Of a stretch of DNA of 64,000 nt, positions 53,821 through 63,868 are shown piece by piece. Each line of letters starts with the position of its first letter. Position 1 is the stretch's first letter. The notes beneath the pieces are model-generated. The model was given only the letters and a program-made list of their open reading frames with translations, made no database searches and was not told the origin of the DNA. The DNA lies in the NCBI GenBank assembly GCA_964235705.1, contig CAXSDP010000005.1:1-64000 (forward strand). Reading direction: 5' to 3'. A program made the translations under genes and the position numbers. The DNA is from RH-AL1 sp964235705 (lineage in GTDB: Bacteria > Pseudomonadota > Alphaproteobacteria > Rhizobiales > Beijerinckiaceae).

Positions 53821-56559
53821 TCAGGTCGATCCGATCCCCTCGGTCTCGAGGCGCTTCAGCTTCTCGACGAGTTCGCTCATCCGCGTCGTACCTTTATTGA
53901 GGATCTGCGTCGCGCCCCGCAGGCGCCGACGGTCCTCGACCGTCAGGTCGAGGGCGCTCAGCACGACCACGGGGATCCCCGCGCAACCCGGCTTCGCCCG
54001 CAGCGCCTGTAGGAACTCGAAACCGTCCATGACCGGCATGTTGAGGTCGAGCAGGATCACGCGCGGGATGGAATGGGCGACGGACGCCAGACCTTCCGCG
54101 CCGTTCGCGGCCTCGACGACGCTCCAGCCGTTCTTCTCCAACGCCTGACGCGTTATCCCCCGCATGTCGTCCTCGTCGTCGACGATCAGGACGTCGCCTT
54201 CGGCGTCCCGGAACGCCTCCATCACGTGGCGCAGTCGCGACCAGTCGACCGGCTTGATGACGTAGTCAGCGGCGCCCAAGGAAGACGCCAGCGCGCGCTC
54301 GCTGACGAAGGTCACCATGACGACGGGGATGACGGCCAGATCGGGATCGGCCTTGAGCGTGCTGAGCACCGACCATCCGTCCATTCCGGGCATGGTGACG
54401 TCGAGCAGGATGGCGCGTGGTTTGAGGCGCCGTGCCAACGACACACCCGTCGGCCCGTCGGAAGCGGTGCGGGGCGCGTAGCCCTCGCGCAGCAGGAACC
54501 GGCTCATCAGGTCGCGTTGGGTTTCGTCGTCGTCGATCACCAACACGATGTCGCGACCCGCCGGGTCCGCGCCTTCCGCACCGGCCGCACCTCCCGACGA
54601 CGCGGCTTCGGCGACGTCGTCCATCGTCGCCGGGAGACCGACGACGAAGGTGCTGCCCTGACCTTTGACCGAGCGGACGGCGATGTCGCCGCCGAGCAGC
54701 GCCGCGAAGGCTTTCGTGAGGGCGAGGCCGAGCCCCGTGCCGCCGAACTGCCGCGTGGTCGAGGCATCGGCTTGCTGGAAGCGCTGGAACAGCTTGGCGA
54801 GTTGCTCCTCGCTCATGCCGATGCCGGTGTCCTCCACGGCGAACTCGACCCGGTCCATCGTCCGTGAGATCGAGAGCGTTATGATGCCGTCCTCGGTGAA
54901 CTTGGCCGCGTTGCTCAGGAGGTTTATCAGCATCTGCCGGATGCGGGTCACGTCGGAGCGCATCGTCCCGAGCCCGTCGGCGAGCCGCAGCTCGAAACGG
55001 TTCCTCTTCTTCCCGAGCAGGTTGCCCACCGTGGACGCGACCTCCTCGGCCAGGTCCGCGAGGTCGAACGTCTCGAGGTACGCTTCCATCTTGCCGCTCT
55101 CGACCTTGGAAAGGTCGAGCACGTCGTTGATGAGACCGAGCAGGTGGCGCGCGTTCCCCTCGATCTTGCGCACGTCGCGCGCGAGGTCCGTCGGCTCGGT
55201 GCCGTCCTCGATATCCTCGCTCAGCATCTCGGCGTAGCCGATGATGGCCGACAGCGGGGTCCGCAACTCGTGGCTCATGTTGGCGATGAAGGTGCTCTTG
55301 GCGCGGTTGGCCGCCTCGGCCTCCTGTCGCGCGTCCTCGAGCTTCTGCTCGGCGTCGCGGATGGCCGTGATGTCCGTGTTCGTGCCGAGCCATCCGAGGA
55401 CGCGGCCTTCGGGATGGTCGTCGTCGGGCAGGTCACGGATCGGCATCGCCCGGGACAGGAACCAGCCGTAACCGCCATCGGCGGCACGCAGCGGGAAGGT
55501 GTCCTCCCACGGTTCGCCGGTGTCGAAGCTATGGCGCAGGCGCCGTTCGACGCGATCCACATGGTCGGGATGGTGAACGTCCTTCCATCCCCAACCCGCC
55601 ATGTCGGCGAACGCCGTCCCCGTGTAGTCGTACCATCTTTGATTGTACCAGATGACCGCGCCATCGGCTTGCGTCATCCAGCTCAACTGCGGGAGGCCAT
55701 TCGCCATCGTCAGGAAACGGACCTCGGTTTGTCGCGCGAGCTGCTGCTCGCGACGGCGTGCGCTGATGTCCCTCAGATGCACCATCAGCATGGGGCCGCC
55801 GGCGGTGACGGCGCGGAACAGGGTCAGTTCGACCGGGACCAGGCCGCCGTCCGCGCGCCGGGCATCGACGTCGATGCGCGAACCCAGCGCGGCGGTGTCG
55901 TTCTTGAGGGCCGCGACGACGCGGTCCCCGAGCGCGGTTCGCGAGCGTTCCGACAGGATCGTCTCCTCGAACCGCCTGCCGACCACCTCCGTGGGCGCGA
56001 AACCGAAGGTGGACGCCGCCGCCGCGTTCAAGTCGGCCACGCGCCCGTTGGCATTGAGCGTGAAGACGCAGTCGGATGACGCCAGCATCGCCTTGTCGAG
56101 GCCCTCGTCAACGCCGGGTTCGACGTTGACGCCTCCACCTTCCGCGAGCGCCTCCAACGTGATGATGCTCGAACCGCTCGGCGCACCAGGCAGCGGATAT
56201 GAGGAATATCGCGCCAGGAAGGACGTCCCGTCGCCTCGCCACAGCGTGTCGCGACCGAGCGTGACGTGATGCGCCGCGCCCTCGACCCGCGGCGTTGGAC
56301 ACTCGCTTTCCGGATCGGGCGAACCATCGGCGCGCGCGTGGTGGATGAGATCGTGCATGTTGGTGCCGAGGAGTTCGGCCGGGGACCTGTAGCCCAGCAA
56401 GCGTAGGGCCGCGGTGTTGACGAACAGGCAGCGACCCTGTTCGTCGACGCCGTAGACCGCGTCGCGCAAGGCTTCGAGGAACGCCCACCCGGCGTGAGGT
56501 CCCGATCCCGGTTGGTCCACGTCGGTCTCCCCGACGGTGTTGCTGCCGGCTTCGCTCAT
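53821..56559 (-). CDS. PAS-PAS-PAS hybrid histidine kinase with two receivers
   Basis: A 912-residue cytosolic sensor kinase. Three PAS regions lie at about 25-135, 155-265 and 275-402 (the last containing WYNQRWYDYTG, a common PAS start). HisKA with His430, a HATPase domain with GTGLGLAL, and two consecutive receivers (about 670-790 with LLDVTMPGMDG, and 795-905 with LLDLNMPVMDG) follow. The kinase core and first receiver closely resemble those of the MHYT kinase. The start overlaps the following kinase gene's stop by four bases (ATGA), so the two are co-expressed. Confidence 0.93.
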   Translation of the reverse strand: MSEAGSNTVGETDVDQPGSGPHAGWAFLEALRDAVYGVDEQGRCLFVNTAALRLLGYRSPAELLGTNMHDLIHHARADGSPDPESECPTPRVEGAAHHVTLGRDTLWRGDGTSFLARYSSYPLPGAPSGSSIITLEALAEGGGVNVEPGVDEGLDKAMLASSDCVFTLNANGRVADLNAAAASTFGFAPTEVVGRRFEETILSERSRTALGDRVVAALKNDTAALGSRIDVDARRADGGLVPVELTLFRAVTAGGPMLMVHLRDISARRREQQLARQTEVRFLTMANGLPQLSWMTQADGAVIWYNQRWYDYTGTAFADMAGWGWKDVHHPDHVDRVERRLRHSFDTGEPWEDTFPLRAADGGYGWFLSRAMPIRDLPDDDHPEGRVLGWLGTNTDITAIRDAEQKLEDARQEAEAANRAKSTFIANMSHELRTPLSAIIGYAEMLSEDIEDGTEPTDLARDVRKIEGNARHLLGLINDVLDLSKVESGKMEAYLETFDLADLAEEVASTVGNLLGKKRNRFELRLADGLGTMRSDVTRIRQMLINLLSNAAKFTEDGIITLSISRTMDRVEFAVEDTGIGMSEEQLAKLFQRFQQADASTTRQFGGTGLGLALTKAFAALLGGDIAVRSVKGQGSTFVVGLPATMDDVAEAASSGGAAGAEGADPAGRDIVLVIDDDETQRDLMSRFLLREGYAPRTASDGPTGVSLARRLKPRAILLDVTMPGMDGWSVLSTLKADPDLAVIPVVMVTFVSERALASSLGAADYVIKPVDWSRLRHVMEAFRDAEGDVLIVDDEDDMRGITRQALEKNGWSVVEAANGAEGLASVAHSIPRVILLDLNMPVMDGFEFLQALRAKPGCAGIPVVVLSALDLTVEDRRRLRGATQILNKGTTRMSELVEKLKRLETEGIGST

Positions 56560-58532
56560 GGTGCCCCGATGAGGTCCTTGACGCGGGACGCGAGCGTTTC
56601 CATCGCGAAGGGCTTGGTGATGACCCGCATCCCGGATGCGAAATGTTCCTGCTTGAGCACGACGGCCTCCGCGTAACCCGTGATGAACAACACCTTGATC
56701 TCCGGTCGAAGGCCCCGCGCAAAGTCCGCGACCTGGCGCCCGTTGAGGCCGCCGGGCAGTCCCACGTCGGTGACGAGGACGTCGTACCGCGTCCCGGTCC
56801 GAAGCAGGTCCATGGCCTCCTTGCCGTCGGCCGCGATCGTCACGGCGTAGCCAAGGTCTTCGAGGACCTCGGCGACGAGGCTGCGCACGATGTGCTCGTC
56901 GTCGACGAGCAGGATCGTTTCGCCGTCCAGGGAGCGATGCGCGCTCGACAGGGGCGAACGCGGCGGCTCGAGGTCGGCCTCGCCGAAATGCCTCGGCAGC
57001 ATGATCCGCATCGTCGTTCCGATCCCTTGACGCGTGTCGACCTGGACGTTGCCGCCGGATTGCCGCGCGAAGCCGTAGATCATCGAGAGGCCGAGTCCCG
57101 TTCCCGCACCCAGCGGCTTCGTCGTGAAGAACGGATCGAAGATTCGCGCCGCGACCTCCGGCGGCATTCCCGTGCCGTTGTCGCCGACGCTTAGCGCGAC
57201 GTAGTCGCCGGCCGGCAGGTGGTATTCGGCGGCGGTGTCACCGACGAGCCGGGCGTTGCGCGTTTCGATCGCGATGCGGCCGCCGTCCGGCATCGCGTCG
57301 CGCGCGTTGATGCACAGGTTCAGGAGCGCGTTCTCGAGCTGGCTGACGTCGACCAGCACCGTCCAAAGGTCGTCGGCGCGCGCGATGTCGACGGCGATCT
57401 CCGGTCCGACCGTGCGTCGCAACAGGTCCTCCATGCCGGCGACGAGCACGTTGGCGTCGCTCGGCTTGGGATCGAGCGTCTGCCTTCGCGAGAAGGCGAG
57501 GAGCCGATGCGTCAGGGCCGCCGCCCGCTCGGCCGCTTCCTGCGCCGCCACCACGTAACGATCGACCCGGTCGAAGCGACCTTGCCTCACGCGCACCTGC
57601 AAGAGATCGAGACTGCCCATGATACCGGTGAGCAAGTTGTTGAAGTCATGCGCGAGTCCCCCGGTCAGTTGACCGACGGCCTCCATCTTCTGTGATTGGC
57701 GCAGGGCGTCCTCGGCGGTGCGCTGCTCCGTGATGTCGCGGCCGCAGAAGAGCACCTGCCCTTCCTCCTCGTTGGAATAGGCCAGCGGCGCGCCGACGAC
57801 CTGGAGGTAGAGCGCCGGTTTGGACCCGTCGTGTTGCCCGACCTGATAGGAGAGCCGCCCGTCGCGCAGGGTTTGGCGGACGTGGGCCTTGAGGCTCGCG
57901 GCAGCCTCGGTGCCGACGACCTGATCGACGGGACGTCCGACGATGTCGGCATGTTCGCGACCATAAAGCGTCGCGGCGGCGGGATTGACGTCCTCGAACG
58001 TCACCGCGCCGTCCTTCGCCAGTCGCAGCACCCAGAGGTGGTCGGGGCAGGCGTCGAAGATCGTTTGAAGCCGCGACCGGCTGCGATTCAGCTCGTGCAG
58101 CTGGGTGAAGATGTCCTGTTCGAGTTCCTGGTTGTCGCGCGTGAGCGCTTCCAGCGCGGTGACTTCGGCGTCGATGTCGGTGGCCGTCCCGACCCAGCAC
58201 GGCCGGCCCTCGCTCCCGGGTGCTGGTGCGCACCGCAGCCGATGCCAGCGGTCGGGGCCGACCGCCGATAGGATGCGGGCCGTCGCCTCGAGTTCGGTGC
58301 CTCCGGAAACGGCGGCCGCCCAGCGTTTCTCGAAGTCGACGCGATCCTCTTCGCGCAGCAGGTCGGACAAGCGGGTTCTTCGCGGTGGTGCGAAGCCGGT
58401 CATGCCCTGCCATGCCGGGCTACACCAGTCGAGCCGGCCATCGCGGTCCGCGATCCACACCAAGCCCGGCAGGAGACGCGCGGCCGCCCAAAGCACGGGG
58501 TCCCCTTCACTTACATGGCGAGCATCGGACAA
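56556..58532 (-). CDS. PAS-PAS hybrid histidine kinase
   Basis: A 658-residue cytosolic kinase. Two PAS regions (about 15-130 and 155-275) precede HisKA with His295 in GGLAHDFNNLL, a HATPase with the usual GTGLGLSMI, and a C-terminal receiver with VLVTDVGLPGG. It belongs to the FNNLL group of hybrid kinases and so differs from the other two in this region. It is upstream of the PAS-PAS-PAS kinase, which overlaps it by four bases. No DNA-binding output gene lies near, so the relay probably ends in a protein elsewhere. Confidence 0.92.
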   Translation of the reverse strand: MSDARHVSEGDPVLWAAARLLPGLVWIADRDGRLDWCSPAWQGMTGFAPPRRTRLSDLLREEDRVDFEKRWAAAVSGGTELEATARILSAVGPDRWHRLRCAPAPGSEGRPCWVGTATDIDAEVTALEALTRDNQELEQDIFTQLHELNRSRSRLQTIFDACPDHLWVLRLAKDGAVTFEDVNPAAATLYGREHADIVGRPVDQVVGTEAAASLKAHVRQTLRDGRLSYQVGQHDGSKPALYLQVVGAPLAYSNEEEGQVLFCGRDITEQRTAEDALRQSQKMEAVGQLTGGLAHDFNNLLTGIMGSLDLLQVRVRQGRFDRVDRYVVAAQEAAERAAALTHRLLAFSRRQTLDPKPSDANVLVAGMEDLLRRTVGPEIAVDIARADDLWTVLVDVSQLENALLNLCINARDAMPDGGRIAIETRNARLVGDTAAEYHLPAGDYVALSVGDNGTGMPPEVAARIFDPFFTTKPLGAGTGLGLSMIYGFARQSGGNVQVDTRQGIGTTMRIMLPRHFGEADLEPPRSPLSSAHRSLDGETILLVDDEHIVRSLVAEVLEDLGYAVTIAADGKEAMDLLRTGTRYDVLVTDVGLPGGLNGRQVADFARGLRPEIKVLFITGYAEAVVLKQEHFASGMRVITKPFAMETLASRVKDLIGAP

Positions 58533-58765
58533 GGCGTCAGGTCCGGCCTATCGGGCCACCGCGGCCCACCCATAGGCGCGTTGCTAGGATGGAAGGACGC
58601 CACGCGCAAGCGTAACCGCGAAGGTTGGCCGGCCGATCCCGACGGTGGTCCCCGATCCAACGCCCTTGGCCGTTCCCATCGATCTCGGCGACGGCGGCGG
58701 GCGTGGTATCAGCATCCGGGGGGATCGACGCCGACCCTCGCCCACCGAAGAGCCGAGCCCGTTCC

Positions 58766-60193
58766 ATGAGCCGAAACGATGCCATCGCCCGCGCCACCCG
58801 CTTCTTCGACGAGGGCGGTTTCCTCGCGACGCTCCGGGAGAAGGTCGCGCTGCGCACCGAGAGCCAGGCGCCGGGACAGCTCGACGCCCTGCGCGCCTAC
58901 CTCGCCGCCGGCCTCGGCCCGGACCTGGACAGGATGGGCTTCGAATGGTCGATCCACGACAACCCGGACGGCGCGCACGGCCCCTTCCTCCTCGCCACGC
59001 GGCACGAGGGCGAGGACCTGCCCACCTGCCTCGTTTACGGCCACGGCGACACCGTGCGGGGCTATCCCGAGCAGTGGCGTGCCGGCCTCGACCCATGGCG
59101 CATCGTCATCGAGGGCGACCGCTGGTACGGGCGCGGCACCGCCGACAACAAGGGGCAGCACCTCGTCAACCTCGCGGCGTTGGAGCAGGTGATGCTGGCG
59201 CGCGGTGGCCGGCTCGGCTTCAACGCGAAGCTGCTGATCGAGATGGGCGAGGAGGCCGGTTCCCCCGGCCTGCGCCCCTTCTGCCGCGAGCGGGCGACCG
59301 CGCTCGCCGCCGACCTGCTGATCGCCTCCGACGGGCCGCGCCTGGACGCGGGGCGCCCGACGCTGTTCCTCGGCTCGCGCGGCGCCTACAACTTCGAGTT
59401 GTCGCTCGACCTGCGCGAGGGCGGTCACCATTCCGGCAACTGGGGCGGGCTGCTGCGCAATCCCGGCACCGTGCTCGCCAACGCCATCGCCTCCCTCGTC
59501 GACGGGCGCGGCGCCATCCTCGCCGAGCGGCTGCGGCCGCCGCCCATCCCCGACGGGGTGCGCGCCGCGCTGCGCGACATCCGCGTCGGCGCCGACCCGA
59601 GCGCACCGGCCATCGACGCGGACTGGGGCGAGCCGGGCCTCAGCGCGGCGGAACGGGTGTTCGCCTGGAACACGCTGGAGGTGCTGGCCTTCAAGACCGG
59701 CGACCCTGACGGCCCGATGAACGCCGTACCCCCAACCGCCAAGGCGACGATGCAGCTGCGCTTCGTCGTCGGCACCGACTGGGAGAACCTGCTGGCGAAC
59801 GTGCGCGCCCATCTCGACGCGCACGGCTTCCGGAGCGTGGATGTTCGGCCGGCGCGGGCGGCGGAGGTGTTCCGGGCGACGCGGGTGCCGGTCGAGGATC
59901 CCTGGGTCGCGTGGGCGCTGCGCTCGATGGAGGCGAGCACCGGCAAGCGCCCGGCGCTGCTGCCGAACCTGGGCGGTTCGCTGCCCAACGACGCCTTCGC
60001 CGACATCCTGGGGATGCCGACGCTCTGGGTGCCGCATTCCTACCCCGCCTGCTCGCAGCACGCCCCCGACGAGCACCTGCTTGGGTCCCTCGCGCGCGAG
60101 GGACTGACGATCATGGCCGGCCTGTTCTGGGATCTCGGCGCCGACGGGCCGGGCGTGCTCGCCCGCCGCGCTCACGCCGGGTCGGGGACGTGA
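58766..60193 (+). CDS. M20-family metallopeptidase/deacylase
   Basis: A 475-residue zinc hydrolase. The metal-binding histidine is in CLVYGHGDT, the bridging Asp in GTADNKGQH, and the catalytic Glu pair in EMGEEAGSPG. The lid/dimerisation domain occupies the middle third, and the last metal ligand is His in the C-terminal segment VPHSYPACSQHAPDE. The ATG at 58766 is chosen; upstream codons are not protein-like. It could be a dipeptidase or an acyl-amino-acid deacylase. It is not obviously linked to its neighbours. Confidence 0.9.
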   Translation: MSRNDAIARATRFFDEGGFLATLREKVALRTESQAPGQLDALRAYLAAGLGPDLDRMGFEWSIHDNPDGAHGPFLLATRHEGEDLPTCLVYGHGDTVRGYPEQWRAGLDPWRIVIEGDRWYGRGTADNKGQHLVNLAALEQVMLARGGRLGFNAKLLIEMGEEAGSPGLRPFCRERATALAADLLIASDGPRLDAGRPTLFLGSRGAYNFELSLDLREGGHHSGNWGGLLRNPGTVLANAIASLVDGRGAILAERLRPPPIPDGVRAALRDIRVGADPSAPAIDADWGEPGLSAAERVFAWNTLEVLAFKTGDPDGPMNAVPPTAKATMQLRFVVGTDWENLLANVRAHLDAHGFRSVDVRPARAAEVFRATRVPVEDPWVAWALRSMEASTGKRPALLPNLGGSLPNDAFADILGMPTLWVPHSYPACSQHAPDEHLLGSLAREGLTIMAGLFWDLGADGPGVLARRAHAGSGT

Positions 60194-60337
60194 GTTGGGC
60201 CTGGACGGCTTTGCCATCCCTATCGACAACCCCTTGCCGCGCCTCGTCCAAAATGGAAGTCTCGATCAGGGCACCCCGGTGAGGGCGGCATTCATGAAGG
60301 TTACTCCCATGCCTCATCCGAAGCGGGGCGGCGGTCG

Positions 60338-61111
60338 ATGAAGGCGGTGCTGCTGGCCGGTGGGCTCGGGACGCGTTTCGCCGAGGAAACCGACGTCAAG
60401 CCGAAGCCGATGATCGAGATCGGCGGCCGGCCGATCCTGTGGCACATCATGAAGATCTACGCGTCCCACGGCATCACCGACTTCATCGTCTGCCTCGGCT
60501 ACAAGGGCTACGTGATCAAGGAGTTCTTCCAGAACTACATGCTCCACAGCGCCGACGTGACGTTCGACCTCCGGGAGAACCGGATGACGGTGCATCGCGG
60601 CGCCGCCGAACCCTGGTGCGTCACGCTGATCGAGACCGGCGCGGACACGATGATCGGCGGCCGGCTCAAGCGGATCCTGCCCTACGTCGGCGATGACGAC
60701 GCCTTCTGCTTCACCTACGGCGATGGCGTGGCCGACGTCGATGTCGGTGCGACCATCGCCCTCCATCGCCGCTCCGGCCGCCTCGCCACGGTGACGGCGA
60801 CGCGCCCGCCAGGCCGGTTCGGCGCGATCCGCCATGAGGGCGAGCGCGTGACCGGCTTCCAGGAGAAGCCGCAGGGTGACGGCGGCTGGATCAACGGCGG
60901 CTTCTTCGTCGCCTCGCCACGGATCGGGGCCTACATCGCCGACGACGCCACCGTGTGGGAACGGGAACCCATGGAGCGGTTGGCGCGGGAAGGGCAACTC
61001 GGCGTGTATTTCCACGACGGCTTCTGGCAGCCGATGGACACGCTGCGCGATCGGCGGCACCTGGAGGACCTTTGGGCCTCCGGGCAGGCGCCGTGGAAGA
61101 CGTGGCCTTGA
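60338..61111 (+). CDS. rfbF: Glucose-1-phosphate cytidylyltransferase
   Basis: A 257-residue nucleotidyltransferase making CDP-glucose from CTP and glucose 1-phosphate, the first step to CDP-dideoxy and CDP-branched sugars. The signature LAGGLGTRFAEETDVKPKPM opens the protein. The TYGDGVADVDV aspartate motif and GGWINGGFFVASP, EKPQGDGG and the C-terminal DGFWQPMDTLRD are as in RfbF. It is the first gene of the surface-sugar set. Confidence 0.95.
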   Translation: MKAVLLAGGLGTRFAEETDVKPKPMIEIGGRPILWHIMKIYASHGITDFIVCLGYKGYVIKEFFQNYMLHSADVTFDLRENRMTVHRGAAEPWCVTLIETGADTMIGGRLKRILPYVGDDDAFCFTYGDGVADVDVGATIALHRRSGRLATVTATRPPGRFGAIRHEGERVTGFQEKPQGDGGWINGGFFVASPRIGAYIADDATVWEREPMERLAREGQLGVYFHDGFWQPMDTLRDRRHLEDLWASGQAPWKTWP

Positions 61112-61175
61112 GGAGCGCGTCCGCCCGGCCCGCCGCCCCGCCGCACGCACCGAAGGGTGACCGGAGAAACCCAGT

Positions 61176-62405
61176 TTGACGAACCAAGCCTGCCGCGTCT
61201 GCGGAACCGCCCTGTCCCATACCTTCGTGAACCTCGGCTTGTCGCCGCTCGCCAACGCCTACGTGCCCCTTGACCGGGCCGGCGAGGGCGAGAAATTCTA
61301 TCCCCTCCACGCCTACGTCTGCGCCGGCTGCTTCCTCGTCCAGCTCGAAGAGTTCGAGAGCCCCGACGCGATCTTCTCGGATTACGCCTACTTTTCCAGC
61401 TTCTCGGCGAGCTGGCTCGCCCACGCGGACGCCTACGCCGCCGCCATGATCGCGCGCTTCGACCTCGGCCCCGCGAGCAAGGTCGTCGAGGTCGCGAGCA
61501 ACGACGGATACCTCCTGCGATCCTTCGTCGATCGCGGCATCCCCGTGCTCGGGGTGGAACCGGCCGCCAACGTCGCCGCCGTGGCGCGCGCCAAGGGCAT
61601 CCCCTGCGAGGTCGCCTTCTTCGGGCGTGACACGGCCGGGCGGCTCCGCGCGGCCGGTCACGCCGCCGACCTGATGGCGGCCAACAACGTGCTCGCGCAC
61701 GTGCCGGACATCCTCGACTTCGTGGGCGGCTTCGCCGTGCTGCTGAAGCCCGACGGCGTGGCCACCTTCGAGTTCCCCCACCTGCTCCGGCAGGTCGAGA
61801 ACGTGCAGTTCGACCAGATCTACCATGAGCACTTCTCTTACCTGTCGCTGCTGGCGGTCGGCGAGGTCATGCGGCGCGTTGGCCTGCGCGTCTTCGATGT
61901 CGAGGAACTGCCGACGCACGGGGGGTCGCTGCGGGTCTTCGTGACCCATCCGGGCGCGCGCCACGTCGAGACGCCAGGCGTGGCGCGCGTGCTCGCCGAC
62001 GAGACGCGCGCCCACCTCGACGAACTCCGCGGGTACGACGGCTTCGCCGACGCGGCGCTCGCGATCAAGTTCACCGCGCTGGAGTTCCTCATCGCCGCCA
62101 AGCGGGCGGGCAAGGTGGTCTGCGGCTACGGCGCCGCCGCCAAGGGCAACACCTTCCTCAACTACCTCGGCGTCGGCACCGACATGGTGCGGGCGGTGGC
62201 CGACCGTTCGCCCCACAAACAGGGCACGCTGCTGCCGGGCAGCCGCATCCCCGTCGTGTCCCCCGAGGCGCTCATGGCGATGCGGCCGGACTACCTGCTG
62301 ATCCTGCCCTGGAACCTGAAGGCGGAGATCGCGGAGGAGATGAAGGCCATCCGCGAATGGGGCGGCCGGTTCGTCACCGCCGTCCCAAGCGTGGCGGTGT
62401 TCTGA
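61176..62405 (+). CDS. Nucleotide-sugar C-methyltransferase
   Basis: A 409-residue methyltransferase. The N-terminal zinc site has C-x2-C (CRVCG) and C-x2-C (CAGC). The SAM fold has the motif VVEVASNDGYLL near residue 105, the conserved YHEHFSYLS, and the C-terminal domain with GYGAAAKGNTFLNY. This is the 3-C-methyltransferase layout of NDP-4-keto-sugars (TylC3-like). The start is a TTG with GGAGA upstream. Next to rfbF it should add a methyl branch to a CDP-4-keto-deoxyhexose. Confidence 0.9.
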   Translation: MTNQACRVCGTALSHTFVNLGLSPLANAYVPLDRAGEGEKFYPLHAYVCAGCFLVQLEEFESPDAIFSDYAYFSSFSASWLAHADAYAAAMIARFDLGPASKVVEVASNDGYLLRSFVDRGIPVLGVEPAANVAAVARAKGIPCEVAFFGRDTAGRLRAAGHAADLMAANNVLAHVPDILDFVGGFAVLLKPDGVATFEFPHLLRQVENVQFDQIYHEHFSYLSLLAVGEVMRRVGLRVFDVEELPTHGGSLRVFVTHPGARHVETPGVARVLADETRAHLDELRGYDGFADAALAIKFTALEFLIAAKRAGKVVCGYGAAAKGNTFLNYLGVGTDMVRAVADRSPHKQGTLLPGSRIPVVSPEALMAMRPDYLLILPWNLKAEIAEEMKAIREWGGRFVTAVPSVAVF

Positions 62406-62407
62406 GC

Positions 62408-62950
62408 ATGATCTTCGATGCGCTGGGGATCGCGGGGGCCTTCGCGGTGCGGCCGGAACCGGTCGCGGACGAGCGCGGCGCCTTCGCGCGCGTATTCTGC
62501 ACGACCGAGTTCGCGCGCGCGGGCCTCGTCGCCGCGTTCGCGCAATCGTCCGTGTCGGTGAACACGGGGGCGGGGACGCTGCGCGGCATGCACTATTCGG
62601 TGGGGCCAAGCAGTGAAACCAAGCTCGTGCGCTGCACCGCCGGCGCCATCTTCGACGTCATCGTCGATATCCGGCACGCGTCGCCGACCCATGGCCGAAC
62701 GCTCGGGCTCGAACTCAGCGCCACCAACCGGGTCGCGCTCTACGTGCCGGCCGGCGTCGCCCACGGCTTCCAAACCCTGCGCGACGACAGCGAGGTGCTG
62801 TACATGATCGACAAACCCTACGTCGCCGACGCGGCGCGGGGCCTGCGGTGGGACGACCCCGTGGTGGAACCGCTCTGGCCGCGCTTCGTCGCGGTCATCT
62901 CGGAACGCGACAGGACCTATCCCGATTTCCGGGCGGACCCGGGCGCGTGA
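62408..62950 (+). CDS. dTDP-4-dehydrorhamnose 3,5-epimerase-like (RfbC family)
   Basis: A 180-residue cupin epimerase. The catalytic His is in GMHYS, the DVIVDIR strand and the VPAGVAHGFQTL segment with its conserved histidine are present, and the C-terminal WDDPVVEPLWP is typical. It would epimerise the 4-keto sugar at C3 and/or C5. It overlaps the next gene by four bases (GTGA). Confidence 0.92.
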   Translation: MIFDALGIAGAFAVRPEPVADERGAFARVFCTTEFARAGLVAAFAQSSVSVNTGAGTLRGMHYSVGPSSETKLVRCTAGAIFDVIVDIRHASPTHGRTLGLELSATNRVALYVPAGVAHGFQTLRDDSEVLYMIDKPYVADAARGLRWDDPVVEPLWPRFVAVISERDRTYPDFRADPGA

Positions 62951-63840
62951 GGCGCGTCCTCCTCACCGGCGCCGGTGGGTTCGTCGGGGCCTACGCGACG
63001 AGCGCCCTGCTCGCCGCCGGATTCGCCGTCTGCGCGATCGGCAGGAACCGCCCCGCCTCGCCCGACGTCGACTTCATCGCGAGCGACCTGCTCGACCCCG
63101 GCTCGCGCGCCCTCGCCGTCGGCCGAGCGAGGGCGACCCACCTCCTCCACCTCGCCTGGATCGCCGATCCTGGGGTCTACTGGCGCTCGCCGCTGAACCT
63201 GGACTGGGCGGCGGCCACCCTCGACCTGGTCAAGAGCTTCCACGAGGCCGGCGGCACGAGGGTCGTCGGCGTGGGGAGCTGCGCGGAATACGAATGGGGC
63301 ACGTCCCGTTTCGAAGAGGATCGGACCCCGTGCCGCCCGGCGACCCTGTACGGGGTCGCCAAGGACGCGACGCGACGGGTGACGATGGCCTACGCGCGCG
63401 AGTGGGCCCTGTCCGCCGCGTGGGCGCGTTTGTTCTTCCTGTACGGTCCGGGCGAGCGGGGTGGTCGCCTCGTCCCGGACGCGATCGCCGCCCTGCGCGC
63501 CGGCCGCGCCTTCCCGACAAGCCACGGCACGCAGAAGCGCGATTTCCTGCACGTCGCCGACGCGGCAAGCGCGCTCGTCGCCCTGCTCTCCTCCGTTGTC
63601 GCCGGCCCCGTCAACGTCGGGTCCGGCGTCGCCGTGCCCGTTCGCGACGTCCTGGAGCTGCTCGGCGAGCAGCTCGGCCACGCGGACAAGCTCGGCTACG
63701 GCGCGCGCTCGATGGCGGCGGGTGACCCGCCGATCATCGAGGCCGACGTCGGGCGGCTCGCGACCGCCGTCGGTTTCCGCCCCGCCTTCGACCTCGCGGG
63801 CGGCCTCGCCGACACGATCGAGCGGACGCCACGTCCGTGA
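62947..63840 (+). CDS. NAD-dependent epimerase/4-ketoreductase
   Basis: A 297-residue extended SDR starting at a GTG in the rfbC stop. LLTGAGGFVGAYA is the cofactor motif, GVGSCAEYEWG carries the catalytic Ser region, and LYGVAKDATRR the YxxxK. In the deoxyhexose route it should reduce or epimerise the C4 keto group of the branched product. It is convergent with rfbG. Confidence 0.9.
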   Translation: MRRVLLTGAGGFVGAYATSALLAAGFAVCAIGRNRPASPDVDFIASDLLDPGSRALAVGRARATHLLHLAWIADPGVYWRSPLNLDWAAATLDLVKSFHEAGGTRVVGVGSCAEYEWGTSRFEEDRTPCRPATLYGVAKDATRRVTMAYAREWALSAAWARLFFLYGPGERGGRLVPDAIAALRAGRAFPTSHGTQKRDFLHVADAASALVALLSSVVAGPVNVGSGVAVPVRDVLELLGEQLGHADKLGYGARSMAAGDPPIIEADVGRLATAVGFRPAFDLAGGLADTIERTPRP

Positions 63841-63868
63841 ACGGCGAGCCCGTCGCGGCGGCGTGGCG